Below, piece after piece: positions 22,900 through 34,239 of a DNA stretch of 64,000 nucleotides. The first letter of the stretch is position 1. Each line of letters opens with the position of its first letter. Both the position numbers and the translations under genes were made by a program. Under the pieces are notes generated by a model that had not been told where the DNA came from, did no database searches, and saw only the letters and a program-made list of their open reading frames with translations. Where the stretch lies: the NCBI GenBank assembly GCA_949752735.1, contig OX457042.1:61580699-61644698 (forward strand), given 5' to 3'. The stretch is from Lumbricus terrestris. Lineage: Eukaryota > Annelida > Clitellata > Crassiclitellata > Lumbricidae.

Positions 22900-23710
22900 T
22901 TACAGTTCCATTTATTTGGACCCCTACCTTGTTTTTCTTTCTTATATTAAGCCTCACACCACCATTTGGGGAGTCATGCATAGGGTGCCGCAGAAGTTAC
23001 TAATTTTAAATATATTACTTGTTACTATGACATACTATTTCGCCCACTACCCTAATGTGCCAATAATACTGGGGAACAATTGCAATGTGTCTTTCGATAA
23101 ACACATTAATTTTATTTACATTACATCATTACAGTCATTAACCTGCGTTCCGCCTGCATAAAATTTCATTTTGCAATATTGTCGTCGGACGGCGCTAATA
23201 ACGCATAAAACTTTAAATTTGTCATTTCTTGTGGCTGTTATATGTCAAATGGATGGCTAATTGAGGTATTTAATGTTTGCGCTTTAGTATCCACTGGTAG
23301 GCAATAATTTTATTTATATTAGCCGACACGTTGATACATGCATAGGCCTACCTATCGTACTGCAATGTTGGCTGGGCATCCACTCTAGGGCTGCCAACTT
23401 TTGTATTTGTCATTCTGGGACGGCCGCTGTCACTCAGTATGCCGTTACCAATTTACACTGTCCACATGTGTAACCGCATAATTATATATATAATTATATA
23501 TATAGGCCTAATGCAACAAATGTTGTGTCAGTCCAATAATACGATCTAACCTAAAATCTAAAAAAAAGAGTAGGCCTAGTTAATTTTTTGTAGATAAATT
23601 GTCAGAAGACAAGTAGCCTAGATTTAGGATTAGAATCGACCTCAAGAAGGGATTTTTCAAAAATAAATGTAAGTTCCAGTAACTTCGGCCTACGCAGGGT
23701 ATTATTGGAC
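22900..23710. other. AT-rich intergenic DNA
   Basis: No gene recognised. It contains an AT palindromic stretch near 23480-23510 and several TAGGCCTA motifs. Confidence 0.5.
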
Positions 23711-23714
23711 TGAC

Positions 23715-26171
23715 ACTTAAATCTAGTAAAAAGAAGGAGCAGTTATATCTGAAATTTATAAAACATCCGACTGAAGTTAACAGAAATAAATTTGTAATGT
23801 ACCGGAATAAATTTAAAACAGTTAGAATAAAAGCCGAAAAATACTATTATGCCACTGAATTTGACAAGTATAAAGGCGATCTAAAAAAAACTTGGAACCT
23901 AATAAGGTCGATAACTAATATGGGACCACGCGATACAACCATAGAATCGCTAAATGTCAACGGTGCTAAGATTGAAGATGCTGAAGCCATAGCTAATAAA
24001 CTAAATAATTATTTTGTGAGCATTGCCCAAGTTTTAGACGACAAAATACCCGGCTCCTTGGATTCATTTATGAAATATATGAAGCCCCCTCCATTGAGGT
24101 CCTTTGGTTTAATTTCAACTTCCTCTAGTGAGGTTTTGAACCTAAGTCAGTCCATACGTACTACTCACAGTAAGGGTATGGACGACATTGACCCGTGTAT
24201 CGCGGGTCCTAATATTGATTGCATTGCCCAGCCTTTGGCAGAACTGATTAACTGCTCTTTCTCTACAGGCATCTTCCCGCACCCATTAAAAATTGCAAAG
24301 GTCATTCCTATCTTTAAAAAAGGCGAAAGAGACAACTTGACCAATTATCGTCCGATTTCTATCCTTCCTTACTTTTCTAAAATATTTGAGAAAACAATGT
24401 ATAGTAGGCTATATGAATTTGTTACAAAAACCGACATACTTTTCCCGTCGCAGCACGGCTTTCAATCGGGTCACTCCCCATATATGTCCCTGTTATCTAT
24501 GCAAGATAGAATCTCTAATGCAATAGATAATAATGAATTCTCCTTGGGTATTTTTTTCGACTTGGCGAAAGCATTTGACACTGTAAATCATAAAATCTTA
24601 CTACAAAAATTAGAAACTTATGGTATAGCCTACGTGGTTTACAACTCAGTTGGTTTGCCAGTTATTTGGATGGACGTCAGCAATGCGTTGAAAATAACGG
24701 AAAACGCTCCACTTTAAAAAGGATCCCTTATGGTGTCCCACAGGGATCCAATCTAGGACCCCTGTTGTTTCTCCTCTATATCAATGATCTCCCGAACGTC
24801 TCCAACCGCTTGTTCTTCATCCTTTTTGCAGATGATACGAACGTGTTTTATTCGCACTCTTGCATACATACGCTATTTCAAATCATAAACGTGGAACTTG
24901 AACTCGTTTCCGATTGGTTTAAAGCTAACAGATTGTCATTAAACTTGGAAAAAACTAATTACATCCTGTTTAAATCACATAGGAAAAAAATCCCAGTTGG
25001 AGAATTCAAATTACAAATTAACGGCATAACTCTCACTTCTGTAAAATCTACGAAATTTCTAGGAGTCTACGTTGATAGCCATTTAACATGGAATAATCAT
25101 ATTGCTCATGTCGCTTCAAAAATAGCAAAAAATATTGGAGTAATGGCTCGAACTGCTTACATTTTACCATCTAGTATTAGGATTAAACTATACTATTCTT
25201 TAGTACACCCATATCTCTCATATTGTAACATGGTGTGGGCTTCTACTTATGTCTCAAGATTACATAGAGTTAATATTTTGCAAAAAAGAGCTGTTCGTCT
25301 TATTGTGGGAGCTCCATATGGCTCTCACACTGCCCGCATATTCTTCAATCTTAAAATTTTAAAACTCGACCAGATAGGAACTTTCCAAATAGAAGAATTT
25401 ATGTACCGGTTTGACCGAAGCCTCCTGCCATCCTTATACAAAAATTATTTTCAGCTCTCATCCCAAGTTCATTCTCATTTTACAAGATGCTCTTTCTCGT
25501 ATCGCCGTACCTATGCTCGCACTAACACTCGCCTTTTTTCCATTAAATCTACTGGTATCACCATCATCATCATCATCATCATCATCAACATCATTGGGCT
25601 CAATGCCCGTAAGAGTCCGACGTCACTCTCTGTCTGAGTCTGTCTCGCGTCATGCTGCCCAGCTTCAACAGGTCCGGTCAGCAGGTCTGCTCCATACCAT
25701 TAACATCTTGGAGCAGTTAGACCGCCTTGTCTAAATAAAGAGAATATTGGGAGAGAGGCATGAAGGACAACTTGGGTCAATGCCCGTATGTGTCCCACGC
25801 TCTCCCCCGACTCTCTCCACTGGTCTGTCCTGACCGGCCTGTGCATGTCTGCCCCACATCATGACACCTTGAAGCATCTGGGTCGCTCTGCCACTTGTGC
25901 CGTGGTTTTTGCGGATTCCAATCGTCTTGGTCTTTCACTGCCAGAGTATCGCCACCCATCTGGCAAACCTTCTTCACTTTGTCCGGGCTTAGGACCGGCA
26001 CAGGGACGTTGTTGGTTCCCTGTGGCGGAGGATGGATGCAGTTTAACGTCGTGCCCAGGACCAAGTGGTATCACCACTTGGGAAAAAATTCCAAAAGAAA
26101 TACGATTGTGCCCTAGTGTTTGGGCTTTTAAGAAGAAATTTAGCGCCTTTTTAATAGAAGGTACCCAATAA
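23715..26171 (+). pseudogene. broken LINE reverse transcriptase
   Basis: The first frame (to 24717) carries the RT fingers and palm: KVIPIFKKGERDNLTNYRPISIL, QHGFQSG, and the catalytic FFDLAKAFDTVNHKILL. A frameshift between about 24620 and 24680 moves the rest into a second frame (from 24666), which has YGVPQGSNLGPLLFLLYINDL and the catalytic FADDT. The C-terminal part (IEEFMYRFDRSLLPSLY) is then split by the nested insertion; its last piece ends at 26171. The protein is inactive because it is truncated, frameshifted and interrupted. The RT motifs fit the CR1/L2/Jockey group of non-LTR elements; I cannot assign the clade without a tree. Confidence 0.88.
25564..26065 (-). mobile_element. nested retroposon with GAT-repeat tail and internal duplication
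   Basis: Inserted in the LINE with an 11-bp target duplication TGGTATCACCA (25553-25563 and 26066-26076). On its minus strand it ends in about nine GAT triplets, the tail type of RTE-like LINEs and their SINEs. Two diverged copies of a roughly 190-bp segment follow one another: both begin near GGCTCAATGCCCGT or GGGTCAATGCCCGT, at about 25597 and 25775 on the plus strand, so the element is dimeric. No RT domain is present, so it is non-autonomous. Confidence 0.75.
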
Positions 26172-26559
26172 AGGTAGAGCGCTGTTCGCTCATTCTGTGC
26201 ATTGCAGTATAGGTCTCTGTTCTGTAGTTAAGCTTTTGGTTTCTTTTTCTTTTTCATAAGTGTTTATAGCCTATCTCAACAGCGTTGAGTTTTTCAGTTT
26301 ACATTTTTGTGTGTGTTTTTTTGTATGTTTTCTTCTTTCTCCGTCTCTTAGCATAAGTTGCCTGATTCTGTTTTGTCAGTTTTTGTTAATCACAGTGTTG
26401 ATTTTTTGCACGATTTTGTCATGGCCACCTCACATCGTCAATTCATTATATTAGTTGGTGTCCCTAGCCAGCGGGATTATTTTATCCCTTTAGGGCCCCC
26501 TTTTTGTAACCAATGTTCAAGATGTGTAAACTTGTTATACTTCGGTTGCAAATAAAACA

Positions 26560-26589
26560 TTTGATTGATTGATTGATTGATTGATTGAT
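26560..26589 (+). repeat. ATTG tandem repeat, 3' tail of the LINE
   Basis: About seven copies of ATTG follow AATAAAACA, ending the LINE 3' UTR. Short tandem tails of this kind mark the 3' end of L2/CR1-type elements. Confidence 0.85.
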
Positions 26590-27010
26590 GAGCACAGCAC
26601 GAGCGATGTTCATAGACTATAAAATTATAGGCGGCATCGTGCATGCAGATTACAAAATTTAAATGTCATTTATAAAATTATCAGGTCGGCTGCCGGACAG
26701 CAGAACTTAGCCCAAACGATTTACTTCTTCTGAGCTTTAAGCAGTTCCAGAACACTGGTCACAAAGTCATAGAAAATTATCTTTCAAGCAGGATTGAATT
26801 CAGTCATAAATCCCAGTCAAACACTAACAACAGACCTCGGTGCGCCAATGCACAATGAGTTGTCAATGACTTCCAAGCCATGATAGGGCCTGAATTTCGT
26901 GTGTTTCAATTCAACTTCGAGGGTTTGTCGGTGGTCAAGTCAAGCTCATAAGCAGCTTGGCCAATCTACACGACGGACGTCGTGCTGTGCACTGGCTAAA
27001 TAAATAAGCC
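26590..27010. other. intergenic DNA, nothing recognised
   Basis: A 400-bp stretch right of the LINE tail without coding or repeat signal that I can identify. Confidence 0.4.
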
Positions 27011-27029
27011 TAAAATCCACTCGTCGAAC

Positions 27030-27740
27030 CCGTTTTGACGGTGCACGGTCAAAATCGCGCACGACAAATGCGCGCAGACAAATGCGCGCGATTAAGAACA
27101 AATAGACCCAAAACATATAAATGTTTTTAATGAACATCTAAACATAATGAAACGCAGCAGCAGAAATACAAATTGAACAAATTAAAACGGAAGAGTGAAG
27201 AATCTAGTCATCGAGATACATCAGATTTTTAGGACATTATGTGACTTCTAATTAATTTAAAATATGTCTACGAAAGTTCATTACTAACATAAGCTAAACT
27301 ACTGTGGCCTAAAATTGCGCGCAAAATACATACTAGACTTTTGAAGTGAAACAGAATATAGTCAATTTGTTTTTCGCTGGAAATGTTAAAAAATTGAGTT
27401 CAAATGAGAGTAATGCTAATCAAAATCAAAGACTAGTATGAGAAAGCATACGAAGGAATAGACGCCGAAAATCAGCATAACAAGTCGGACATAGGAAGAG
27501 CCTATGAAAACTTAGATGTATAAAACATGAATATTTTTAACTGTTCTCAAATTTCTTTTCCGTTGCGCGCTTTTTTGCGCGCTTTTTTGCGCGCATTTGT
27601 CTGCGCTCTTTTGACGGGGAAGGTCCCTGTTGCGCGCTTTGCGCGCTATTGTCTGCGCGCATTTGTCTGCGCGCATTTGTCTGCGCGCTTTTGTCATGCG
27701 CGCATTTGTTACGGCGCCCGTTTTGACCTGTCTGACTTTG
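27030..27740. mobile_element. inverted-repeat element with CGCGC-rich arms
   Basis: The left arm (about 27030-27095) reads GGTCAAAATCGCGCACGACA and then repeats of CAAATGCGCGC. The right arm (about 27558-27735) carries the reverse complement, GCGCGCATTTG, several times and then CCCGTTTTGACC. The middle is AT-rich and non-coding. The right arm is longer because the 15-20 bp GCGCGC(A/T)TTTGTCT unit has multiplied. This looks like a non-autonomous DNA transposon with long terminal inverted repeats; exact ends and target duplication were not resolved. Confidence 0.6.
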
Positions 27741-27929
27741 CTGCAGAAACATATACTGAGAGTTATACGCAATGCGCCCCCAAAATCACTCTCTACAAAC
27801 TGCACGTAAAACGTGGGAATGCTGCAATTTGAAAGCGTAAATAAACTGCAGGCACATGTAGCCTGAAAATTCATGTACCCTACAAATAAATTCCATATCT
27901 TCATTTAGTACCGTACCCAAATGTTCCGT

Positions 27930-28140
27930 CTGCTGGTTCTAGATAAATTTCAAATTGGACGATCATCAAACTCAATTAAATATCGTGAACACAGCGTGCG
28001 TACTGATAATTATCAGGAAACATAGCATCTGCTACAACGGGCCAGTGCTACGGAATACACTGCCGAGCGGACTGACTTGTCTTCTCACCCTGCACCAGTG
28101 TCAGCGTGTACTACGAGAAACTCCTTTCCTACATTAGGCT
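27930..28140 (+). mobile_element. degenerate LINE 3' fragment
   Basis: The frame reads DDHQTQLNIVNTA, then RKHSICYNGPVLRNTLPSGL and LTLHQCQRVLRE, the pattern of a LINE RT C-terminus (FS.RY.GP.LWN.LP, then SL..F+R.L). It has no start context and no other domains. Only about 200 bp survive. Confidence 0.5.
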
Positions 28141-28218
28141 ATATTTTACCTTACCGCGTTCCACTAACTAAGCGTACTGCTTAAGATACATTAGAATGTT
28201 ATGTTTCATTGCTCTCGG

Positions 28219-28515
28219 TAGGGGCGGATCCGGCCGTTTCCGGGGAGGGGCAAATCGGCCATGGGCCATGATCCACATTTAGAAATTTCTTTTTTTGACC
28301 AGCTGTTCTGGCTCGGAAAGTTTACGTGCCCCCTCCATGAGGCCACGCCAACGGCGAGGTCCGTACAGGGGCTTAAGAACACTGTACGCGTACGTAGGCC
28401 TACTACGACTAAAATAAGGTCATCAGAATTTTTCGGTGACCAAGACGAAATATTTCTTCTGTCCCGAGACCGAAAATTTTGCCCCCCCCTTCGAAAATTT
28501 CTGTGTCCGCTTCTG
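28219..28515. mobile_element. hAT-like MITE, 297 bp
   Basis: Flanked by the perfect 8-bp duplication GCTCTCGG (28211-28218 and 28516-28523). The ends are imperfect inverted repeats: GGGGCGGATCC and GGGGCAAAT on the left, and the reverse complements of GTCCGCTTCTG and TTTTGCCCCCC on the right. No coding capacity. Confidence 0.6.
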
Positions 28516-28523
28516 GCTCTCGG

Positions 28524-29029
28524 TCAGGCGTTATTAATGCGTCAGTTGGAAGAACACAGAGTCTACTAGGGACATCAATGTATATTAAAACGTCTTTCAG
28601 TTAAATTGATGTGACCTAATAAAAGTTCAGATGGATAAGCTGTTGCCCTACTTTCTGCCTGAATTAATTCTATTTTGCTATTGCGCCTGATGTTTCCTAC
28701 CACAATATTCGAGCCATTCTGAAACTATACGTTCGTCTGAGTAAATTTTCAGCCCCAGTGCTTTTACAATAACCGGCCCCTGCGATTGACATCCGCGAGC
28801 CATACACTCATGACTTTGCCTTTATGATTTCTCGTACCGTATGTAAGTAGTCCAGCTCATTATCATTAAAGTTCAAAGGTCGTCAATGCAAAGTGATGTG
28901 CGCAATGAAAAAGGAACCAATGGGACTCAATTATTATAATTAGCCTATTGTCTGAACACTGAGGTCAGTGCAGCTGCACGCTTATTTGGCAGAAAACCAT
29001 TGTTGGGAAAATCTCACGATGCATATGAT

Positions 29030-29030
<1 letters not shown>
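28524..29030. other. intergenic DNA, nothing recognised
   Basis: About 500 bp without a gene, repeat or RNA that I can identify. Confidence 0.4.
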
Positions 29031-29032
<2 letters not shown>

Positions 29033-29085
<53 letters not shown>

Positions 29086-29086
29086 G

Positions 29087-29122
<36 letters not shown>

Positions 29123-29134
29123 TCTCTGTCTCTG

Positions 29135-29203
<69 letters not shown>

Positions 29204-29210
29204 GTCTCTG

Positions 29211-29308
<98 letters not shown>

Positions 29309-29332
29309 CTTCTCTTGCTCTGTCTCTGTCCT
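29033..29332. repeat. CT and CTCTGT microsatellite, about 300 bp
   Basis: Long CT dinucleotide runs alternate with blocks of TCTCTG hexamers. Ser/Leu- or Arg/Glu-rich frames across it are artefacts of the repeat. Confidence 0.97.
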
Positions 29333-29410
29333 ACTACTTCGTCATGAGGAATTGCACACGATAAAGCCAGCAATATAAAATGACCTGTTCTAAATAAATC
29401 AATTAAACGG

Positions 29411-29523
29411 AGAGCATACATTGCATACATTACTGTGTGCATACATTGCATACATTACTGTATGCGTTTCAATATATAACTGAATGCATACATTGCATAC
29501 ATTACTGTATGCATACATGGCAT
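29411..29523. repeat. short tandem repeat of GCATACATT units
   Basis: Three to four copies of a roughly 31-bp unit built from GCATACATTGCATACATTAC, partly palindromic (TGCATACAT). Confidence 0.8.
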
Positions 29524-29643
29524 AGACCTAGGCCTATAATTATAGTTGTAAAAAGTGCACATGAAAACTTTTTTCTTGGGCCAATTAAGACTGCTTACTT
29601 ACTTATTTTCTTGATTATCTACTTACTTACTTCAGCTGTGTCA

Positions 29644-29649
29644 TTTATT
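29644..29649 (-). promoter_or_regulatory. polyadenylation signal of the RING-NHL gene
   Basis: AATAAA on the minus strand, 24 bp beyond the TGA stop at 29676-29674. This is a short 3' UTR, but the spacing is plausible for the final exon. Confidence 0.6.
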
Positions 29650-29673
29650 GCATTATTATCCTAACATGGGTAT

Positions 29674-32649
29674 TCAGAGCAGCCTATAGACATCAACTGC
29701 TCCCCACAATCTGTCATGACTAACGATCAGCTGTCTCTTGTCCCTGTCATAGCAGAGCGTCAGCGGTATGTGGGTCCTGTGGGCGTTGTCCTTCTCCCTC
29801 AGCAGGATACGACCCCAGCGGAGCTCCCTCTCGAGTAGGACGACCCGACGGTTGTAGAAGTCGACGACGAAGAGGCGGTCGTCGGCATCGAGCGTCAGAT
29901 TCGACGGACTGTTCAGCTCCTGCGTCTTCCCCTTCGGACAGAACCGACGCACCGTCTGCCCGTCCCTCGCCAACTCACTCATGACCCACGACCGACTCGC
30001 CCTACTCTTGTGGCTGACGACGAAATGCCCCGTCGACGTCTCAACGGCGTGCAGAGGGTTCTCGACGTCCACCGACAGCGGCAGGCAGTGAATCAGCTTG
30101 GCGTCTGGTCCGTACAGCTCCAGGGTGGACGGTCGACCGTTGCGAACCATCAGGATGTGTCCGGTACTCCTTGCGGTCGATATCGTCCACGGATTTCCAA
30201 TCGCAGACAGCCAACGGGTGATTCGACGGTCGATTATCTTCACCCTCCAGACGCAGTTCTTCTCCCGATCGGTGACGTAAAGACAGCTGGAGTCTGGTCT
30301 GCTGGTCATGTCCCAAGGTCTCCGGATCTGTTTGATCTTCATTTCCTTTCGCAGGACGTATTGACCGTCGTCTTCGTAGCAGCGAATGACGTTTGGTGAT
30401 TGGCAGAGGACGAAGATGTGGCTGTCCACTTTCGTCAGACCGCAGACGATGTACGCCGGGATCTTCAGGCGAACCAAATGATGCAACTCGGTTGGATAAT
30501 CGACTGGATAGAAAGTGCCAATCACATTTTAATCAATAGACTTTGTCATGAATGTAACCAGATCTTTAAACTACGTAAAGAAATTATACTTAAATGTCTA
30601 TAGGCTACATGCATGGCCGTAGCCAGGGTGTGTTTTGGATGTTTGAACACCCCCCCCAAATGGACAAGGCAAAAAATATGATGCATTTTCGAGCTCATGA
30701 TATAAAAAGCATGAAATAAAACAATGAAAACACCCCTCCACCCGAAATGGAAAACTGATTTATTTTAATATTGATCTGTTCATAACCAAACTCTGCACAA
30801 TGAACTTAATGAAATGGCTTTATAATTGTGCGGTACCAAGTAGAATTAAGCCTTACTAGAAAACTCGTCATTCGCGACAACAATAGGCCTGTGCACAAGT
30901 CTGCCACAAGATATTTTAGAGTTAGGCCCTACGCTGGACATAATATTATTTTATCGTTCGTCAGTGGTATAGGCTGCAAGTTTGAAATTAATCCGCCCTT
31001 AGGCTAACGAGCGTTCGCACCTAAACAGAGTTAAATCGGGTTATTTTAGTCTTGCGTTGTGGGTTAAAGAAATACAGTAGGCCTACATGTAGCTGTTTGC
31101 TGAGTGCGCATGCCTAGCATAGGCCCTATGTGTCTATTTCTTAACAAACTCACCAACGCATATCTTTTCTGTGATCGCATTTCATCATGGATAATGGATT
31201 ACTTAAAACCTGTCTTCAATCCATGGTTCCTTATTTCCGGCATTCTCTTTATAAATACTTCTCTCCTGAATTCCTCACCCTCCCACTTTCTTCTGTCCCA
31301 CTGGCTAACGTTAGTCCCGATAGGCTTTCACTTCGAGCACATGGAGCGTTGAGCATCATTGTTAGGCTACCTGAAAGTTCTACTTTTGTCTATGCGTTAT
31401 GACTTAGGTTGCCTCTATCAAAGCAACGTCGGGCCCCAACGAGGGTTCGCAGCCCTAATAAGCATAAAATATGAGAAGTTAATCGTTACTTGTGCGACTC
31501 AAAAAACAGACCTTTGATTTGTCCTAGGATGTTCCTCGACGAAAGGAAATCGTGTATTTCCGATATCTTGAAAGACACTTTGTCCGGCGACAAAATCTGA
31601 TGTTGTTCGAAAAGACCATGGCCTTCCTGGTGGTGGTCTCCATTCTCTGTTCTTATTTGGCATATGATGAACTTCTTACATGATTTCTTATCGGTTAGTT
31701 CACCTTTCTGACAATCTAGTTCACCATCCAGCCTGCGCGATCCAATTTCTGAGCGATAATGATCAAGTTCAAAGCCATGGAGGTTCCACTTTTTATGCCA
31801 TGGGACATTGCTGTTGCTAAACAAGTCAGTTTCTGTACGAACCTGGTTTGTACCTGCTTCTTTGTCAATTCTCGTCTCTAGCTTTTGCTTCTGGTGAGCC
31901 ATTTCCCTCAGGCCATTCTCTTTTATTATGTTCAACTGATCGCAGAGAAACCTTGCGTGCATCTCGACGATGTCCTGCAGTTCCATTCTTCTCGTCGCTA
32001 TCGCCTTTCCCGCTGTGTCCACATCCCTCAGGAAGTTCTGCTTCTTTTGCTCCAGTTCCTGGAAATGGATCAGGTCGTCTCTATCGTCTGTTGACTGCGA
32101 CTTCTCCGAATCGATGATCGCATCGCTATGTGCTTCTGGATCGGAGGCTCCTCCACTGTCATCTACTCCACCGTTCACCTCTTCGTTAACCGCTTTCTTA
32201 CTGATCGACGACTGCGCGCAATGGGAATTAGACTTCGACATAACACGGGATTCCTGAATCGCCGACCGCTTTTCCGGGACCACAGAACGATGATCCTGAT
32301 TGATCTGCTGCCTGTCCTGCTTCTGATGGCGCGAATCCCTCTGACAACCGTTGCATTGCAATCTGCCGGTCTCATTCTTAACCTCTTGAGGTGAGGACGG
32401 TGCATTTGAAGTCTCCACCGAACTCTTGATGGTGAAATTCTTCTGAGTGCTTTTCCAACCTGTTGCTGGAACCGGGAACTCCTTCCGACAGATCGGACAT
32501 GGAAACGTCCAGGGACTCCAGCCTGGCTTCTTCGACCTCTGCAAACTGATATTGTGCAGGCAATCGAGGCAGAAAGTGTGATTGCAAGGCAGCGTTCTCG
32601 GATCGGTGAGTGCCTCGTTGCAGATGCAACATTCTGGGATGTCTTTCAT
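29674..32649 (-). CDS. RING finger / coiled coil / NHL-repeat protein (TRIM-NHL-like E3 ligase), two exons
   Basis: Exon 1 is 32649-31512 and exon 2 is 30503-29674. The AAAG/GTCTGT donor and CTATCCAG acceptor join in phase, giving 1968 nt (655 residues). The start is the first in-frame ATG (GAGGAG before it); an upstream ATG at 32683 is in another frame. Residues 7-54 form a RING: C7, C10, C22, H24, C27, C30, C51, C54 (CCICNEALTDPRTLPCNHTFC). A B-box is not apparent; CNGCQRDSRH is at most a remnant. A coiled coil spans about 195-260, and residues 380-655 form an NHL-type beta-propeller (LYVTDREKNCVWRV, LTLDADDRLFVVDFYNRRVV). Known family role: ubiquitin ligase with the propeller binding RNA or protein partners. 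The substrate is unknown. Confidence 0.85.
30504..31511 (-). other. intron of the RING-NHL gene
   Basis: About 1 kb, GT...AG on the minus strand. It contains a stretch near 30612-30660 resembling a hAT end (CATGGCCGTAGCCAGGGTG, then a run of C) without an identified partner. Nothing else was recognised. Confidence 0.7.
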
Positions 32650-32954
32650 CTCCTCTGACACAATTTTTCCCGTCCGACGCCATTCTCTACAGACGTATAA
32701 TAGTGCCTACGCAACAGCAGTTCACTTCGTATAGGAAATCTTAAGCTCGACTGTGCCAAGTAGGTACAGTAGTGCGCTGGTTGATTCTATTTTTGCCTAA
32801 GTACTACTTCTCCGTCGTTTGAATTCATTACTTGTTTAATAAACCTGTCTACTGGTGAAAGATGGATTTCTATGGAGGCGACAAGCCTGAATGTACGAGT
32901 GTGCAAACTAATAGATCTACATAATTTTATAGCTTCTCGATCCGAATGCATATA

Positions 32955-33085
32955 CATGTAGGCTAGAGCCTTGCGCCGGCCGCGCCGCGCCGTCGCCGCC
33001 GACATTTCTTTAGCGCCGCCGCCGCCGATTTTTGTTGATCGGCGCGCCGACGCCGCCGCCGCCAATTTGTCGGCGCGCCGCCGAT
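32955..33085. repeat. GCC-rich short element, copy 1
   Basis: Blocks of GCC and GGC triplets are separated by AATTTGTCGGCG or TTTTTGTTGATCGGCG spacers. A second copy in the opposite orientation lies at 45500-45650 with the same CCGCCGCC...TTTGTCGGCGCGCCG layout and a shared edge (CAGAGCCCTGCGCCG against AGAGCCTTGCGCCGG). It is probably a small mobile element. Confidence 0.6.
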
Positions 33086-33119
33086 GCCTCTCTGATTAGT
33101 TTATTTCTTTTTATTGCAT

Positions 33120-33932
33120 TTTTCACTACCTTGGAGTACCTGGCGTTGCCCAGGAAATTTACGATTCGACCCGCTCCCGGCCACAACCCCACTACACCAC
33201 ACCCATCCCACCACACCCCACCACACTCCGACATCCACCGGTGCACCACTCGTGAAATTTGGGTTTTCGGGAAAATTTCCTTCCCCCAGTCCCCATGCCC
33301 CAGCCCCACCCCTCTCACCCTCACTTTACAACACCCCACCACGCTCCGACCTCCACCGGTACCCCACCCGTGAAATGTGGATCTTCGGGAAAATGTTCCC
33401 TCCCATAACACCCCATACCCAAACCACCTCCACCCCGCCCAACAACACCCCACCAAACTCCGACCGCCACCGGTACGCCACCCGTGAAATTTTATTTTTT
33501 GAGAAATTTTTTCCACCCACACCATTCTCCCACCCACCTTCCTACACAACAACACCTCACTCCAACCTCCACCGGTACGCCACCCGTGGAATTTGGATTT
33601 TCGGGCAAATTTCCTCCCCCCACCCGACTCCTGCTGGTCGAGGTGTGTGATGGGTGGAGGCGAAGTGAGCCGCGTGAAAATCTGTCTAGCTGTAAAGTTT
33701 CAGGTGAATAAGTGTGAAAATATGCATGGTAACGGCTGAAAAAGTAGCAACAATTAGGGCTGTTGTCCCCACCCTGGCCCCCATGGTAGCCGAGATTCGC
33801 GAACCCCTCCCCTGGGTGTCCCGTGCCGAGACGGACACAGTAGTGAAGGTTTGGAGTGAAAAGGTGCTAAACTGTCGAGATGCATCCCGGACAAACAGAC
33901 AGACAGAATCCTCTCTTTTATTATATAGATGT
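33120..33932 (-). mobile_element. non-autonomous Helitron-like (HINE type) element with internal minisatellite
   Basis: On the minus strand it starts ATCTATATAATAAAAGAG and then GGATTCTGTCTGTCTG, a start I recognise from Helitron-like elements of marine invertebrates. It ends AAATTTCCTGGGCAACGCCAGG, TACTCC, AAGGTAGT, a hairpin end like those at 17950 and 47250. Between them lie at least four degenerate tandem units of 102-118 bp (anchored by CCACCGGT at 33235, 33353, 33467 and 33569). This terminal hairpin plus central minisatellite design is typical of DINE/HINE elements. No RepHel coding sequence. The long Pro/Thr- and Gly/Trp-rich frames over it are artefacts. Confidence 0.65.
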
Positions 33933-34025
33933 CTTGCATGGTTTAGCCATAAAATTGCTCCGTCAGTTCAAAATAGGCGTCTTTTTCAAATTTACTGTCC
34001 AGTGTGCTTTGACAAAGACTATTGT

Positions 34026-34233
34026 GGGCGCGGTGGTGTAGTGGGTATGTTCGTCGCCTTGCAGTCGAAGGGTTGCAGGTTCGAATCCACCTCAAGTCGC
34101 CGCATAACAACCTTGTGAAAGTCCTCCACTCGCAATTGCCCAGCGCTTCGGTGTGAAACTACGATGCAGTGACCACTCTGTAGTCGGGAGCGCCTCTGAG
34201 TAGGTAGCTTGAAGGGACGCTATAACAAATGCA
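34026..34233 (+). mobile_element. tRNA-derived SINE, family 1
   Basis: The 5' part is tRNA-like: A box TGGTGTAGTGGGTA near 34034 and B box GGTTCGAATCCAC at 34078-34090, spaced as in a tRNA gene. It is followed by a tRNA-unrelated body (CACTCGCAATTGC, TGTAGTCGGGAGCGCC, GAGTAGGTA) and a short ACATACAAACAT tail. A diverged copy on the other strand lies at 17235-17445. It would be transcribed by RNA polymerase III and mobilised by an unidentified LINE. Confidence 0.75.
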
Positions 34234-34239
34234 CATACA

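Larger units (their letters stand above)
23715..26590 (+). mobile_element. 5'-truncated CR1/L2/Jockey-type LINE with a nested insertion
   Basis: The protein starts within the linker between endonuclease and RT (SSKKKEQLYLKFIKHPTEV), runs through the RT and the C-terminal region, and is followed by a 3' UTR ending in an ATTG repeat at 26560-26588. The 5' UTR, any ORF1 and the endonuclease are missing. A 502-bp element is inserted at 25564-26065 with an 11-bp target duplication. LINE sequence resumes in frame beyond it (TWEKIPKEIRLCPSVWAFKKKF). Confidence 0.88.

Noticed and set aside
28968..29451. Ser/Leu- and Arg/Glu-rich frames
   Set aside because: They are translations of the CT microsatellite.
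32175..32405. Arg-rich frame over the RING-NHL exon
   Set aside because: Out of frame with the RING and coiled coil, so it is a shadow.
33032..33650. Long Pro/Thr/His-rich and Gly/Trp-rich frames
   Set aside because: They run across the degenerate minisatellite of the Helitron-like element with no known domain.
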